The notes under the pieces: model-generated | Databases searched by the model: none | Seen by the model: only the letters and a program-made list of their open reading frames with translations | Told to the model about the DNA's origin: nothing | Assembly (NCBI GenBank): GCA_934486635.1 | Contig: CAKSPZ010000003.1 | Location: forward strand, 165,274 to 229,273 | Direction of reading: 5' to 3' | From: an uncultured Eubacteriales bacterium | GTDB lineage: Bacteria > Bacillota > Clostridia > Oscillospirales > Acutalibacteraceae | DNA length: 64,000 nt | Shown here: one piece after another, positions 34,558-44,379 of the stretch | How positions within the stretch are numbered: position 1 is the first letter of the stretch | Layout: each line of letters starts with the position of its first letter | Position numbers and translations under genes: made by a program

Positions 34558-36969
34558 TTATTGTAAAACATTTAATGTCGATTCTATAATGGAATTTGAT
34601 TTCTTTACAGCTAAACTTTTATGACTAGACACTTTTTTTACTCTACTTAATAAAGCATGTTCTAAAGCTGTATAAATATTGTCAATTGGTATAAAATTAA
34701 TTTTATCTTTTACTACCTGAGAAATTTCTGATAAATCAGATTTATTTTCTTCAGGAATTATGACAGTTGTGATTCCTGATCTATATGCTGCCATTGTTTT
34801 TTCTTTTAGCCCCCCAATTGGAAGAACTTTTCCTCTTAATGTTATTTCACCTGTCATCGCTACATTGCTTGAAATTGGTACATCGGTAAGTGCAGAAATA
34901 ATAGCAGTGGCTAAAGCTATCCCTGCAGACGGTCCATCTTTCGGTACAGCTGCTTGAGGTATGTGAACATGTATATCACACTCTGTATAAAAAATCGGGT
35001 TTACTCCTAATTCCCTGCTGTTACTTCTTATAAAACTTATTACTGTATAAATTGATTCTCTCATTATTTCACCTAAAGAACCTGTAAACTCTACTTTGCC
35101 TGTCCCTTGCATTACTGCTACTTCTATTGTTATAACTTCTCCACCTACACTAGTCCAAGCCAAACCATTTACTATTCCTATCTCATCTTTTTTATTTTTT
35201 TCTTCTATTTTAAATTTTCTTGGTCCTAATATTTTCTCAATATTCCTAGAGGTTACATTTATATTTTTTTCATCTTCTAACAACATATTTTTAGCTAACT
35301 TTCTAAACAATGTAGCTATTGTTCTATCAAGGGTTCTGACCCCTGATTCTTTTGTATAATAATCTATTATAAATTTAATTGCACTATCCGTAACTTTTAT
35401 ATTTTTACTTTTCAAATTTAAATTTTTTATTTGTTTAGGAATAATATACTTTTTAGCAATATTAAATTTTTCCTCAGATGTATAACTGGTTAAATTAATT
35501 ATATCCATACGATCAAGTAATTCTCTAGGGATATTATCATAGTTGTTTGCTGTAGTTATAAAAAATACTTCACTTAAATCAAACGGCATATCAACATAAT
35601 GATCATAAAACATATTATTTTGTTCAGGATCTAAAACTTCAAGTAATGCAGATACAGGATCTCCATAAACATCCTTACTTAATTTATCTATTTCATCTAA
35701 AAGTAAAACAGGATTTTTCTTTTGTACCTTATTTATAGCTGATATAATTCTTCCAGGCATTGCTCCCACATAAGTACGTCGATGACCTCTTATATCAGAT
35801 TCATCATGAATTCCACCTAATGAAATTCGTGCATATTTTCTATTCATTGCATGGGCTATTGATTTTGCTATTGATGTTTTACCTACACCAGGTGGCCCAA
35901 CTAAACATAAAATTTGACCATCATTGTTAGATGTAAATTTTTTAACTGCTATAGTTTCTAATATTCTTTCTTTTACTTTATCTAATCCATAATGTTCTTT
36001 ATTTAATATTTCCTCAGCTTTTTTTAAATTAATTTTACTTTCATCCTTTTCTTTCCATGGCAAGTTAATACATAAATCTATATAATTCCTATACACATTA
36101 GCCTCTTGAGCCCCTAATGGCATTTTAGATAATTTATTACATTCACTTAATAAATGTGTGCTTACTTCTTTTGGTAATTTTAAAGATAATATTTTTTTTC
36201 GCAAAGATTCTGATTCTGTTAATAAATCATTGTCACCTAATTCTTCTAGTATAACTTGCATTTGTTCACGCAAATAGTATTCTCTTTTTCCTTGTTCTAT
36301 TTTGTTCATTAGTTTTACATTTAAATCTTCCTCTATCTCTAAAACATTGAGTTCATTAGCTAAAATCACCATAAGTTCTTTAAGTCTAGCCAATACATTA
36401 GTCTGAGATAAAAGCTTGTTCTTTGTATTATAATCCATTACTATATTTGATGATAACATGTCTACTATTTCTTTTGGATTTTCGTTTAAAACAATTGATG
36501 ATACAAAATCTGGAGATATCTGAGTTGATAAATTAACATACTCATCAAACATAGACTTTACTATTCTCATAGCTGCAATTTCTTCTGCAGTTGGATTATG
36601 TTCTTCTTCACATATTTGAACTTCTGCAAGCATTAATGGGTTTGATTGCAATTTTTTTATAATTTTAGCCCTTTTTTCTCCTTCAACTAAAACTCTTACT
36701 AAATCGTTGGAGCGATTTACAACCTGTTTTATATTAGCTATTACGCCCACTTCATATAAGTCCTCAAAATCTGGATCATTATTCTTTACATCCTTCTGAG
36801 TAATAATAAATATACGTTGATTTTTATTTATAGCCTCGTCAAGTGCTGCAATAGATTTAGCTCGTCCCACATCAAAATTTAATATCATATTAGGAAATAA
36901 TACTAAACCTCTTAACAAAAGTACTGGTAATTTAACAATTGAAATATCTTTATTGGAAGTCTCACTCAT
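34558..36969 (-). CDS. lon: ATP-dependent protease Lon
   Basis: Hexameric AAA+ protease that removes misfolded and regulatory proteins. 803 residues: N-terminal substrate domain (VKLPVLLLRGLVLFPNM), a coiled-coil region, the AAA+ module with Walker A GPPGVGKTSIAKSIA and Walker B LLLDEIDKL, and the protease domain with the catalytic Ser in PKDGPSAGIALA and Lys in IGGLKEKTMAA. ATG 36969 has GGGAGG eight bases upstream; the frame continues 21 codons further without support. It is 77 bases after clpX. I saw no CtsR- or CIRCE-like operator. Confidence 0.98.
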   Translation of the reverse strand: MSETSNKDISIVKLPVLLLRGLVLFPNMILNFDVGRAKSIAALDEAINKNQRIFIITQKDVKNNDPDFEDLYEVGVIANIKQVVNRSNDLVRVLVEGEKRAKIIKKLQSNPLMLAEVQICEEEHNPTAEEIAAMRIVKSMFDEYVNLSTQISPDFVSSIVLNENPKEIVDMLSSNIVMDYNTKNKLLSQTNVLARLKELMVILANELNVLEIEEDLNVKLMNKIEQGKREYYLREQMQVILEELGDNDLLTESESLRKKILSLKLPKEVSTHLLSECNKLSKMPLGAQEANVYRNYIDLCINLPWKEKDESKINLKKAEEILNKEHYGLDKVKERILETIAVKKFTSNNDGQILCLVGPPGVGKTSIAKSIAHAMNRKYARISLGGIHDESDIRGHRRTYVGAMPGRIISAINKVQKKNPVLLLDEIDKLSKDVYGDPVSALLEVLDPEQNNMFYDHYVDMPFDLSEVFFITTANNYDNIPRELLDRMDIINLTSYTSEEKFNIAKKYIIPKQIKNLNLKSKNIKVTDSAIKFIIDYYTKESGVRTLDRTIATLFRKLAKNMLLEDEKNINVTSRNIEKILGPRKFKIEEKNKKDEIGIVNGLAWTSVGGEVITIEVAVMQGTGKVEFTGSLGEIMRESIYTVISFIRSNSRELGVNPIFYTECDIHVHIPQAAVPKDGPSAGIALATAIISALTDVPISSNVAMTGEITLRGKVLPIGGLKEKTMAAYRSGITTVIIPEENKSDLSEISQVVKDKINFIPIDNIYTALEHALLSRVKKVSSHKSLAVKKSNSIIESTLNVLQ

Positions 36970-37046
36970 AAGAATCGCCTCCCATCTTTTATAAATATAT
37001 ATAATCGACAAAAGGACTGTAACTTTCGTCACAACCCTTATATCTT

Positions 37047-38375
37047 CTAGGAAACAAAACTTTTGCTTTTACTAGTCTCTTTGCTCACCTTAATATCGAA
37101 AGGCTTTCTGTCTTCATTACGTATAATTTCCGCCTTAGATTTATTGTTTACTGTATCTTCTGTTATATTAATTTTCTCTACAGTATGGTCTCCGGGAATT
37201 TCATACATTAATTCAGATAATATATCTTCCATAATTGCTCTTAATCCCCTAGCACCTGTGTTTCTCTCTAAAGCTTTTTTAGCTACTGCCCTAAGAGCTG
37301 AATCTTCAAAATTAAGCTCAACTTTATCTAGTGAAAACAATTTTTTATATTGTTTTAATATTGAATTTTTAGGCTCTTTTAAAATTTTAACTAATGCCTC
37401 TTCATCAAGACCATTTAATGATGTTATAACTGGAAGCCTTCCAACTAATTCCGGAATCAACCCGTATTTTACCAAGTCATGTGGTAATACATCTTTCATC
37501 CAATGAGTTGAATCCAATTCTTTTTTTGTTTTAACTTCTGCTCCAAAGCCCATAGATGAAGAATTGTCTCTTTTTTCTACTACTTTTTCTAAACCGTCAA
37601 AAGCTCCACCACAAATAAATAATATATTAGTTGTATCAATATGAATAAATTCTTGTTGTGGATGTTTTCTTCCTCCTTGAGGAGGAACATTTGAGACAGT
37701 CCCTTCAAGGATTTTTAGTAATGCTTGTTGAACACCTTCTCCACTCACATCACGAGTAATAGATGGGTTTTCTGATTTCCTTGCAATTTTATCAAGTTCA
37801 TCAATGTATATAATTCCACGTTCAGCTTTTTCTATATCAAAGTCTGCAGCTTGAATTAAACGTAAAAGTATATTTTCAACATCTTCACCAACATAACCGG
37901 CTTCGGTTAAAGTTGTTGCATCTGCTATAGCAAATGGAACATTTAAAGCCTTAGCTAAAGTTTGGGCTAAAAGAGTTTTTCCCACTCCTGTTGGTCCTAA
38001 TAACAAAACATTGCTTTTCTTTATTTCCACATCATCATTATCTTTGCCAAAATAAATTCTTTTATAGTGATTATACACAGCAACAGAAAGAGCAATTTTG
38101 GCAGAATCTTGACCAATAACATATTCATCTAACATTTTCTTTATTTCTTTTGGTCTTGGTAGTAATACTTCTTCATTATTTTTTTTATCATATTCATTTG
38201 ATGAATTATGACCTTTTTTTAATAATTCTTCTTCTAATATAGACATGCACAATGTGACACACTCATCACAAATATAAACTCCAGGACCAGCTATAAGTTT
38301 TACAGCCTGATCCTGTGGTTTATTGCAAAAAGAACAACAAACATTTCTATCCCTATTTTCATCCTTTATAGACAT
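37047..38375 (-). CDS. clpX: ClpX, unfoldase subunit of ClpXP
   Basis: AAA+ unfoldase that feeds tagged proteins to ClpP. 442 residues: N-terminal zinc-binding domain with CCSFC and CDECVTLC, Walker A GPTGVGKTLLAQTLA, Walker B IIYIDELDKIA, the GYVGEDVE pore loop, sensor regions near LVGRLPV, and the ClpP-contact IGF-like loop expected near SMGFGAE. It starts 15 bases after clpP, so ClpX and ClpP are made from one transcript. Confidence 0.98.
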   Translation of the reverse strand: MSIKDENRDRNVCCSFCNKPQDQAVKLIAGPGVYICDECVTLCMSILEEELLKKGHNSSNEYDKKNNEEVLLPRPKEIKKMLDEYVIGQDSAKIALSVAVYNHYKRIYFGKDNDDVEIKKSNVLLLGPTGVGKTLLAQTLAKALNVPFAIADATTLTEAGYVGEDVENILLRLIQAADFDIEKAERGIIYIDELDKIARKSENPSITRDVSGEGVQQALLKILEGTVSNVPPQGGRKHPQQEFIHIDTTNILFICGGAFDGLEKVVEKRDNSSSMGFGAEVKTKKELDSTHWMKDVLPHDLVKYGLIPELVGRLPVITSLNGLDEEALVKILKEPKNSILKQYKKLFSLDKVELNFEDSALRAVAKKALERNTGARGLRAIMEDILSELMYEIPGDHTVEKINITEDTVNNKSKAEIIRNEDRKPFDIKVSKETSKSKSFVS

Positions 38376-38390
38376 AACATCACCAATTCC

Positions 38391-38999
38391 TTATCTTTTA
38401 TAAATAACCTTGTCAACTATTCCATAAGCTTTTGCCTCATCTGCTGTCATAAAGTTATCTCTTTCTGTATCTCTTGCAATAATGTCATAAGGTTGACCAG
38501 TACGTTCAGATAATATAGTGTTAAGTCTTTTTTTGGTTTGCATAATATGATCAGCATGAATCATTATATCAGTAGCTTGACCTTTTGCTCCACCGCTTGG
38601 TTGATGAATCATTATATCACTGTTTGGTAACGCAAAGCGTTTTCCTTTTGTTCCTGCCGCTAAAAGAAATGCACCCATACTTGCAGCCATACCCATACAT
38701 ATAGTGGATACATCACATTTTATATACTGCATAGTATCATATATGGATAAACCATCTGTTACTGAGCCTCCAGGACTATTGATATAAAGACTTATATCTT
38801 TAGAGGGGTCTTGCCCCTCTAAATATAAAAGTTGTGCTACAACTAAGCTTGCGGTAGTACTGTTAACTTCTTCTGTCAACATTATAATTCTATCATTTAA
38901 AAGCCTTGAAAATATATCGTAAGAACGTTCACCTCTGCTGGTTTGTTCTACAACATATGGAACTAAGCTCATTTTTGTATTATTGGGATAATTATTCAA
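38391..38999 (-). CDS. clpP: ClpP protease subunit
   Basis: Serine protease ring of ClpXP. 202 residues with the catalytic Ser in GMAASMGAFLLAAG (about 107), His in IMIHQPSGG (about 132), and Asp in RDTERDNFM. I favour the TTG at 38999: GGAGGGG lies about six bases before it, while the ATG at 39014 overlaps this SD. The product then starts MNNYPNN, close to other clostridial ClpPs. It lies between tig and clpX, the usual order tig-clpP-clpX-lon. Confidence 0.97.
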   Translation of the reverse strand: MNNYPNNTKMSLVPYVVEQTSRGERSYDIFSRLLNDRIIMLTEEVNSTTASLVVAQLLYLEGQDPSKDISLYINSPGGSVTDGLSIYDTMQYIKCDVSTICMGMAASMGAFLLAAGTKGKRFALPNSDIMIHQPSGGAKGQATDIMIHADHIMQTKKRLNTILSERTGQPYDIIARDTERDNFMTADEAKAYGIVDKVIYKR

Positions 39000-39077
39000 A
39001 GTAAACCCCTCCATTTTAAATTAAAGCGATAAACAAATAATTAACAAAAATTTCAATGTTTATACAAATTTAGTAAA

Positions 39078-40358
39078 TTATTTTTTTATGCAGTTATCGC
39101 GTAAAAAGTCTACAGCTTTCTCTGCTGCTATATCTAAAGCTAAATCTTTTTCATTTACAAACTCTTTAATTTTTTCTACATCCATTTTGTATTGTTCAGC
39201 AAAAGATTTATATTTTTCTTCTATATCTTCAGGTGTAGCTTTAAGGCCTTCTAACTCAGCAATTTTCTCAAGAGCTAATCTTAATTTAACTTGTCTTTCT
39301 GCTTGAGGCCTAAATTGTGCTTTAAATTTATCTGCATCCATGCCAGTGTATTTCATATAAGAGTCTATGCTTAATCCTTGTGATTGTAGTTTATATGCAA
39401 ATTCTCTTATAGTCTCTTCTACTTTGTTTTCAAACATAGCTTCTGGTATTTCTGCTTTCAAAAGAGCTATTGTTTTGTCTATCATTTGATCATCTGCGTC
39501 CATGTCAGCTTCTCTAGTTTTTAAATCAAAAAGTTGTTTTTCTACTGATTTTTTATACTCATCTAATGTATCAAGCTCACTAACATCTTTTACAAATTCG
39601 TCATCAAGTTCTGGTAACTCACGTTTTTTTATTTCATGTAATTTAATTTTAAAAACTGCTGGTTTGCCAGCTAAAGATGCTTCTTGATATTCTTCTGGGA
39701 ATGTAACATTTACATCAAATTCTTCTCCTTGAGCATGACCTATCATCTGGTCTTCAAAACCAGGAATAAATTGACCGCTACCAAGTTTTAAGCTATAATT
39801 TTCTGCTTCTCCACCTGGAAAAGCTACTCCATCAACAAAACCTTTGAAATCAAAAACAGCTATATCTCCTTCTTCTGCATTTCTTCCTTCTACAGTTACC
39901 ATTCTTGAATTTCTTTCTCTTACTTTTTCAATTTCTTTATCAATATCTTCCTGTGTAACTTCAACTTTTTTAGGTTTTATTTCTATACCCTTGTAATTTT
40001 CTATTTCTACTTCTGGTTTAACTGTTATAACTGCTTTAAAAGCAAATCCATCTTTACCTATTTTTAATACGTCAAAATCAATTTTGTCATTAATAACGTC
40101 AAGCTTAGCTTCATCTATAGCATCTTCTAAAGCTTTTGGATATATGTCATTTACAGCATCTTCGTAAAATACATTTTCACCATAATATTTTTCTATAAAA
40201 GCTCTTGGTGCTTTACCCTTTCTAAAACCCGGAATAGAAATCTTTTTAGCATTTTTCAAAAACGCTTTATTAACTGCTTTTTCGAAATCTTCTGCGTTAA
40301 CTTCTACCTCTAATTCATAACGATTTGTTTCAACCTTATTTGATGTTTTTAAACTCAT
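39078..40358 (-). CDS. tig: Trigger factor
   Basis: Ribosome-bound chaperone and peptidyl-prolyl isomerase. 426 residues: N-terminal ribosome-binding domain with the signature region IPGFRKGKAPRAFIEKYYG, the FKBP-like domain (GDIAVFDFKGFVDG, FIPGFEDQMIGHAQGEEF), and a helical C-terminal cradle. The RBS is AGGAGGA and an extended -10 promoter precedes it. It heads the tig-clpP-clpX-lon-engB block, pairing folding and degradation. Confidence 0.98.
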   Translation of the reverse strand: MSLKTSNKVETNRYELEVEVNAEDFEKAVNKAFLKNAKKISIPGFRKGKAPRAFIEKYYGENVFYEDAVNDIYPKALEDAIDEAKLDVINDKIDFDVLKIGKDGFAFKAVITVKPEVEIENYKGIEIKPKKVEVTQEDIDKEIEKVRERNSRMVTVEGRNAEEGDIAVFDFKGFVDGVAFPGGEAENYSLKLGSGQFIPGFEDQMIGHAQGEEFDVNVTFPEEYQEASLAGKPAVFKIKLHEIKKRELPELDDEFVKDVSELDTLDEYKKSVEKQLFDLKTREADMDADDQMIDKTIALLKAEIPEAMFENKVEETIREFAYKLQSQGLSIDSYMKYTGMDADKFKAQFRPQAERQVKLRLALEKIAELEGLKATPEDIEEKYKSFAEQYKMDVEKIKEFVNEKDLALDIAAEKAVDFLRDNCIKK

Positions 40359-40395
40359 TATTTTATCCTCCTGAAAAAATGCAATTATCTTATTA

Positions 40396-40404
40396 ATTAT
40401 ATCA
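40396..40404 (-). promoter_or_regulatory. Extended -10 element before tig
   Basis: Minus strand TGA-TATAAT (TGN-TATAAT form), about 40 bases before tig, behind a long A/T tract and without a clear -35. Confidence 0.5.
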
Positions 40405-40456
40405 CAAAAAAAAATTTTTTTCTACAATTTTGTAAAATTTATAAAAAGTTAACTAT

Positions 40457-41146
40457 TTACGTTACTAATACTGGTCTAAAACTAATTTGATCACAAGATA
40501 TCATATGAAAATTTATTCCTTTATATATTCCTGTTACTGCTTTAGAAGCTATTTTTTTTCCATGTATATGACCATAATAGCATTTTTTTATATTATATTT
40601 TAATAAAACTTCTATTATTTCTTTACATTCATACCCAGAGAACACCGGTGGGTAATGTAAAAAGACTATTGGTTCTAGTCCTGTTTTCAATGCCTGCTCT
40701 ATTGATACAGTAAGACGTCCCACTTCTCTTTTTAATATCTTTATATCTTCGTTAGTGCTGCAATCATATGACCAACCTCTTGTTCCACAAACCACATATT
40801 TGTCAACCGGTATAGCTGAATTAAATAATATGGAAATTGAATTAAAATTATTTTTTGTTAGGTAGTCTTCTATCTTTTTTCTTGTTGACCACCAGTAGTC
40901 ATGATTTCCTTTTAAAAGTATTTTTTCCCCAGGTAGTGATTCAATGAAAGAAAAATCTTTATATATTTCATCTAATCTCATCGCCCAAGATATATCTCCA
41001 GCTATTACTACCGTATCATTTTCTTTCACCGTAGTTAGCCAATTATTTTTTAAACTCTCAATATAATTATTCCAACCTTTAAAAATATCCATTGGTTTAT
41101 TGGAACTTAAAGATAAATGCAAATCTGCTATCGCATATAGCGACAT
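40457..41146 (-). CDS. Calcineurin-like metallophosphoesterase
   Basis: 229 residues with the metal-binding motifs of the family: ADLHLS near residue 7, VVIAGDISWAMR, LLKGNHDYWW, FLHYPPVF and YGHIHGKK. It belongs to the uncharacterised bacterial group annotated as 'metallophosphoesterase' in Clostridia; the substrate is unknown. It follows the M19 dipeptidase gene by 25 bases and is probably the last gene of the rbgA-rnhB-yraN row. Confidence 0.9.
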   Translation of the reverse strand: MSLYAIADLHLSLSSNKPMDIFKGWNNYIESLKNNWLTTVKENDTVVIAGDISWAMRLDEIYKDFSFIESLPGEKILLKGNHDYWWSTRKKIEDYLTKNNFNSISILFNSAIPVDKYVVCGTRGWSYDCSTNEDIKILKREVGRLTVSIEQALKTGLEPIVFLHYPPVFSGYECKEIIEVLLKYNIKKCYYGHIHGKKIASKAVTGIYKGINFHMISCDQISFRPVLVT

Positions 41147-41171
41147 TCTTTGTACCTCCTTTGTAGAAAAA

Positions 41172-42098
41172 TTATTTTAGCCTTGTAAAAAATTCAAATG
41201 CATTATTAAAAAATATATCATCAATTAAGCTTTCTTTATAATTATGCTTTAAAAACAATTCATATAAGCTTTGCATTGATTCTATACCACTTATTCCATT
41301 TGGCATATCAGTCCCGTCAAAGTCCGTTCCTATACAAAGTGTTTTTTCTCCTCCCATAGACAAAAAATAATCTGCATGTCTTAAAATATCATAGGCTGAT
41401 GCATCACTTTCTTTTAAAAAATCTCGAGAAAAGTTCAAACCCACAATTCCGTTTCTTGATTTAATTATTTTAAATTGCTCATCAGTCAAGTTTCTTCTAT
41501 GCTTACATACACTGCGTGAGTTAGAATGACTCGCTACTAAAGGGCCACTTGAAAAATTAACTACATCATAGAACAAATTATCACTTGCATGAGATATATC
41601 AATTGCTATAGATAGCTTTTCCATTGATTTTATTACATTTTTTCCAAACTCAGTAATACCATTTGATTTCGCCGCTAAAGAACCTCCTCCTATTTCACAT
41701 TGACCATTCCATGTTAAAGTCATCATTTTAACACCACAGTCTTTTAAATATTCTAAATTTTCTATATTTCCTCCTAAAACTGCTCCACCTTCTACAGTTA
41801 AAATTGCCGCACATTTTTTCTGTTCAATCGCTGACTTAATATCATTAGCATTTCTGCACTGTTCTATAATATTTGAATATTTATTTATCTCATTCTCAAA
41901 TTTTTCTTTTGCTTTTCTAAAAAAAGCAAGTGCTGACTCATTTCTGTACTCATCAGGTATCCATACTGCAAAACACTGAGCCCAATTATCATACTTATTT
42001 CCTTTTAAAACTGATAAATGATAATTATTCTCAATTATACTTCCATTTTCATCAACAGCTCTATATAGAGTGTCACAATGTAAGTCAAAAAGTTTCAT
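41172..42098 (-). CDS. Membrane-dipeptidase family (M19) peptidase
   Basis: Zinc amidohydrolase-fold dipeptidase. 308 residues: FDLHCDTLYRAV with the first metal ligands, ILTVEGG with the bridging Glu, IDISHAS and VASHSNSRSV with metal His residues, and CIGTDFDG. No signal peptide, so it is probably cytoplasmic, as for many Firmicute members. ATG 42098 has AGGAG nine bases upstream; an in-frame TTG three codons before it overlaps the SD spacer. Its start overlaps the end of yraN. Confidence 0.92.
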   Translation of the reverse strand: MKLFDLHCDTLYRAVDENGSIIENNYHLSVLKGNKYDNWAQCFAVWIPDEYRNESALAFFRKAKEKFENEINKYSNIIEQCRNANDIKSAIEQKKCAAILTVEGGAVLGGNIENLEYLKDCGVKMMTLTWNGQCEIGGGSLAAKSNGITEFGKNVIKSMEKLSIAIDISHASDNLFYDVVNFSSGPLVASHSNSRSVCKHRRNLTDEQFKIIKSRNGIVGLNFSRDFLKESDASAYDILRHADYFLSMGGEKTLCIGTDFDGTDMPNGISGIESMQSLYELFLKHNYKESLIDDIFFNNAFEFFTRLK

Positions 42099-42468
42099 TA
42101 AATTCAACTCCTAAAAAAGCATTTTCTATTTGGTTTACTGCTTTTACACTTCCTGACTTTTTAATTAAAACTTCGATTACATCAAATCGTGGTTGTAAAT
42201 CGACTTTATTATTCATTAAGTATATCATCGCAGTTTTTATAATTTTTTTCTGTTTAATTGTGTCGACTGCTTCAAAAGCTTTAACCATAGAATTTTCTTT
42301 TCTTGTTTTTACTTCTATAAAAACAAGAAAGTTTTTTTCCTGTGCTATTATATCTATTTCTCCATATCGACTATGATAATTTCTATCAATAATACTATAT
42401 CCTTTTGACCTTACAAAAGATACAGCTACATCTTCACCAAAATTACCAGTTTTTCGGCTTTTTGACAT
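42085..42468 (-). CDS. YraN/UPF0102 family protein
   Basis: 127 residues with the endonuclease-like core of the family: GEDVAVSFVRSKGYSIIDRNYHSRYGEIDIIAQ, then FVFIEVKTR-type motif (LVFIEVKTRKE). The fold resembles Holliday-junction resolvases, but no activity is established. It lies two bases after rnhB and overlaps the M19 gene; the rnhB-yraN pair is conserved across Firmicutes. Confidence 0.93.
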   Translation of the reverse strand: MSKSRKTGNFGEDVAVSFVRSKGYSIIDRNYHSRYGEIDIIAQEKNFLVFIEVKTRKENSMVKAFEAVDTIKQKKIIKTAMIYLMNNKVDLQPRFDVIEVLIKKSGSVKAVNQIENAFLGVEFNETF

Positions 42469-42470
42469 AA

Positions 42471-43079
42471 TTATTCACCTAAGATTTTCTTTAAAAAACT
42501 TTTTCTATGTATTTCACAAGGTCCATATTGTTTTATCAAATCTATATGTAACTTTGTACCATAACCTTTATGTTTGCCAAACTGATATTGTGAATATTTT
42601 TCACCTAATTCTTTCATTAACCTGTCTCTTTCTACCTTAGCCAAAATAGATGCTGCCGCGATAGATGCTGATAATGAGTCTCCCTTTATAATAGTTTGTG
42701 AATCTATTTTTAATTCTGGTTTTCTATTGCCATCAATCAAAGCAAAATCTGGTTGTATCTTTAAACCTTCTATAGCTCTTTTCATTGCAAGAAACGTTGC
42801 ATTTAATATATTTATATTATCTATTTCTTTTTCGCTTGCAGACGCTACATTGTAATCAATGGCATATTTCTTTATTTCTTCATATAACTTTTCTCTTTTT
42901 TTCTCAGTTAATTTTTTCGAGTCATTAAGCCCTTCTATAACTATATCATTCGGTAAAATAACTGCAGCTGCAAATACCGGTCCTGCTAAAGGACCCCTTC
43001 CAGCCTCATCTACCCCACACACCATCTTATATCCTTTTTTGTGTGCTTCATTTTCATATAAAAGCCAATCTTTTTCCAT
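42471..43079 (-). CDS. rnhB: Ribonuclease HII
   Basis: Cleaves RNA in RNA-DNA hybrids and at single ribonucleotides. 202 residues with GVDEAGRGPLAGPV (catalytic Asp-Glu), NDSKKLTEKKRE, ALIDGN, and SIAAASILAKVERDR. I begin at ATG 43079 (MEKDWLLYE). The longer frame begins at 43115 with a hydrophobic stretch unlike the family. The AGGAG here is about 13 bases away, which is long, so the exact start is open. Confidence 0.94.
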   Translation of the reverse strand: MEKDWLLYENEAHKKGYKMVCGVDEAGRGPLAGPVFAAAVILPNDIVIEGLNDSKKLTEKKREKLYEEIKKYAIDYNVASASEKEIDNINILNATFLAMKRAIEGLKIQPDFALIDGNRKPELKIDSQTIIKGDSLSASIAAASILAKVERDRLMKELGEKYSQYQFGKHKGYGTKLHIDLIKQYGPCEIHRKSFLKKILGE

Positions 43080-43107
43080 TGTAAAAAACGATCTCCTAAT
43101 AAAAAAA

Positions 43108-44010
43108 TTAATCAAGCGTTATTTTTCCTAATTTAACACTTCTAAACTCATCAAGAACCATAATTGCTGCTCTTTCTGTATCTATTTCTCCACCCGAAAT
43201 CAACATTCCGCGTTTTTTCCCTATCAAACGTAAAATTTCATAACCATTTAAATTATCAAAATTAATTCCAGTTAATTTATATCTCTCTTTTAAAATCTCT
43301 GAATAATTCAAACTTAAATATTCCAAAAGTCTTGCAGCTAATTGTTCTGTATCCATTACTTGGTCCTTAACAGCACCAGTAAAGGCTAATTTTTCTCCAA
43401 CTGAAATATCATCAAATTTAGGCCATAATACTCCCGGTGTATCTAGAACCTCAAAACCTTTTTCTATTGTAAACCACTGATTTCCTCTAGTTACTCCAGG
43501 ACGATCTTCTACTTTTGCTTTTTTTCCCCTAGATAATCTATTTATAAAAGAAGACTTTCCTACATTTGGAATTCCGACTATCATAACTCTAACACTTTTG
43601 TTTATACCCTTTTCCTTAGCTGCATTTATTTTATCTTTTAATATTTTTTTTGTAAGAGGAATAAACGCATTTAGTCCCTTACCGGATTTACAATCTACCG
43701 CAATAGCTCCAATATTTTTATCTTTATAATAATTTATCCATTCATTTGTTTTTTTCGTATCTGCCATATCACTTTTATTTAAAATTATAATTCTTGGCTT
43801 TTTTGAAAGCATTTCATCCAAGTCAGGATTTCTACTGCTTTGCGGTACTCTTGCATCAACTATTTCAGCTACTATATCTATAAGTTTTAAATTTTCTTCT
43901 ATTTTTCTTTTTGTTCTAGTCATATGACCAGGAAACCATGAAATCTGCACAGATGGTACTACTTCTTTTTTACTAGAATTGTCATTATTAATTTTGTTTT
44001 CTTTATTCAT
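43108..44010 (-). CDS. rbgA: Ribosome biogenesis GTPase RbgA (YlqF)
   Basis: Circularly permuted GTPase needed for late 50S assembly. 300 residues: SWFPGHMTRTKR at the start, the G4 motif NKSD before the G1 motif GIPNVGKSSFINRLS, and G3 DTPGVLWP, the permuted order that defines the family. It stands between the signal peptidases and rnhB, as in many Clostridia (rplS-lepB-rbgA-rnhB). Confidence 0.96.
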   Translation of the reverse strand: MNKENKINNDNSSKKEVVPSVQISWFPGHMTRTKRKIEENLKLIDIVAEIVDARVPQSSRNPDLDEMLSKKPRIIILNKSDMADTKKTNEWINYYKDKNIGAIAVDCKSGKGLNAFIPLTKKILKDKINAAKEKGINKSVRVMIVGIPNVGKSSFINRLSRGKKAKVEDRPGVTRGNQWFTIEKGFEVLDTPGVLWPKFDDISVGEKLAFTGAVKDQVMDTEQLAARLLEYLSLNYSEILKERYKLTGINFDNLNGYEILRLIGKKRGMLISGGEIDTERAAIMVLDEFRSVKLGKITLD

Positions 44011-44379
44011 AATTAGTCACTTCCTTCCAAATTTGTATAAAGGCTCTGCATTTTAAATAATAGTTTTCATCACTAAAAGCTCATTAAATTTCATAGAATT
44101 ATTTTACTATAGTATCTATATTTTCTAATATTATTTTATATCTTCTTCTACATACTTTTTATAAATATATTTTAATAATTAACGTTTCATATTTTTAGAA
44201 TTTCATTACAAAACAGTCAACTAGAATTTTCAAGTTATGAAACCAAGTCTTAATCAATTTTAAAAATGTAGCATTTAAATATAAAAAATAAGTATTTTAC
44301 AAACGATTAAACTAATGTTTTCATAAAATAACTTTAATTATAATATACAGATATCCCTACACGTTCTTAAAAAAACTAT
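44011..44379. other. AT-rich intergenic region upstream of rbgA
   Basis: 369 bases without a convincing gene or stable hairpin. A weak minus-strand promoter candidate is TTGACT (44215-44220), 17 bases, TAAAAA (44192-44197), which could drive rbgA with a leader of about 175 bases. Otherwise I see nothing in it. Confidence 0.45.

Noticed and set aside
34558..40404. CtsR or CIRCE heat-shock operators before tig, clpP or lon
   Set aside because: I found no GGTCAAA direct repeat and no TTAGCACTC inverted repeat in the gaps.
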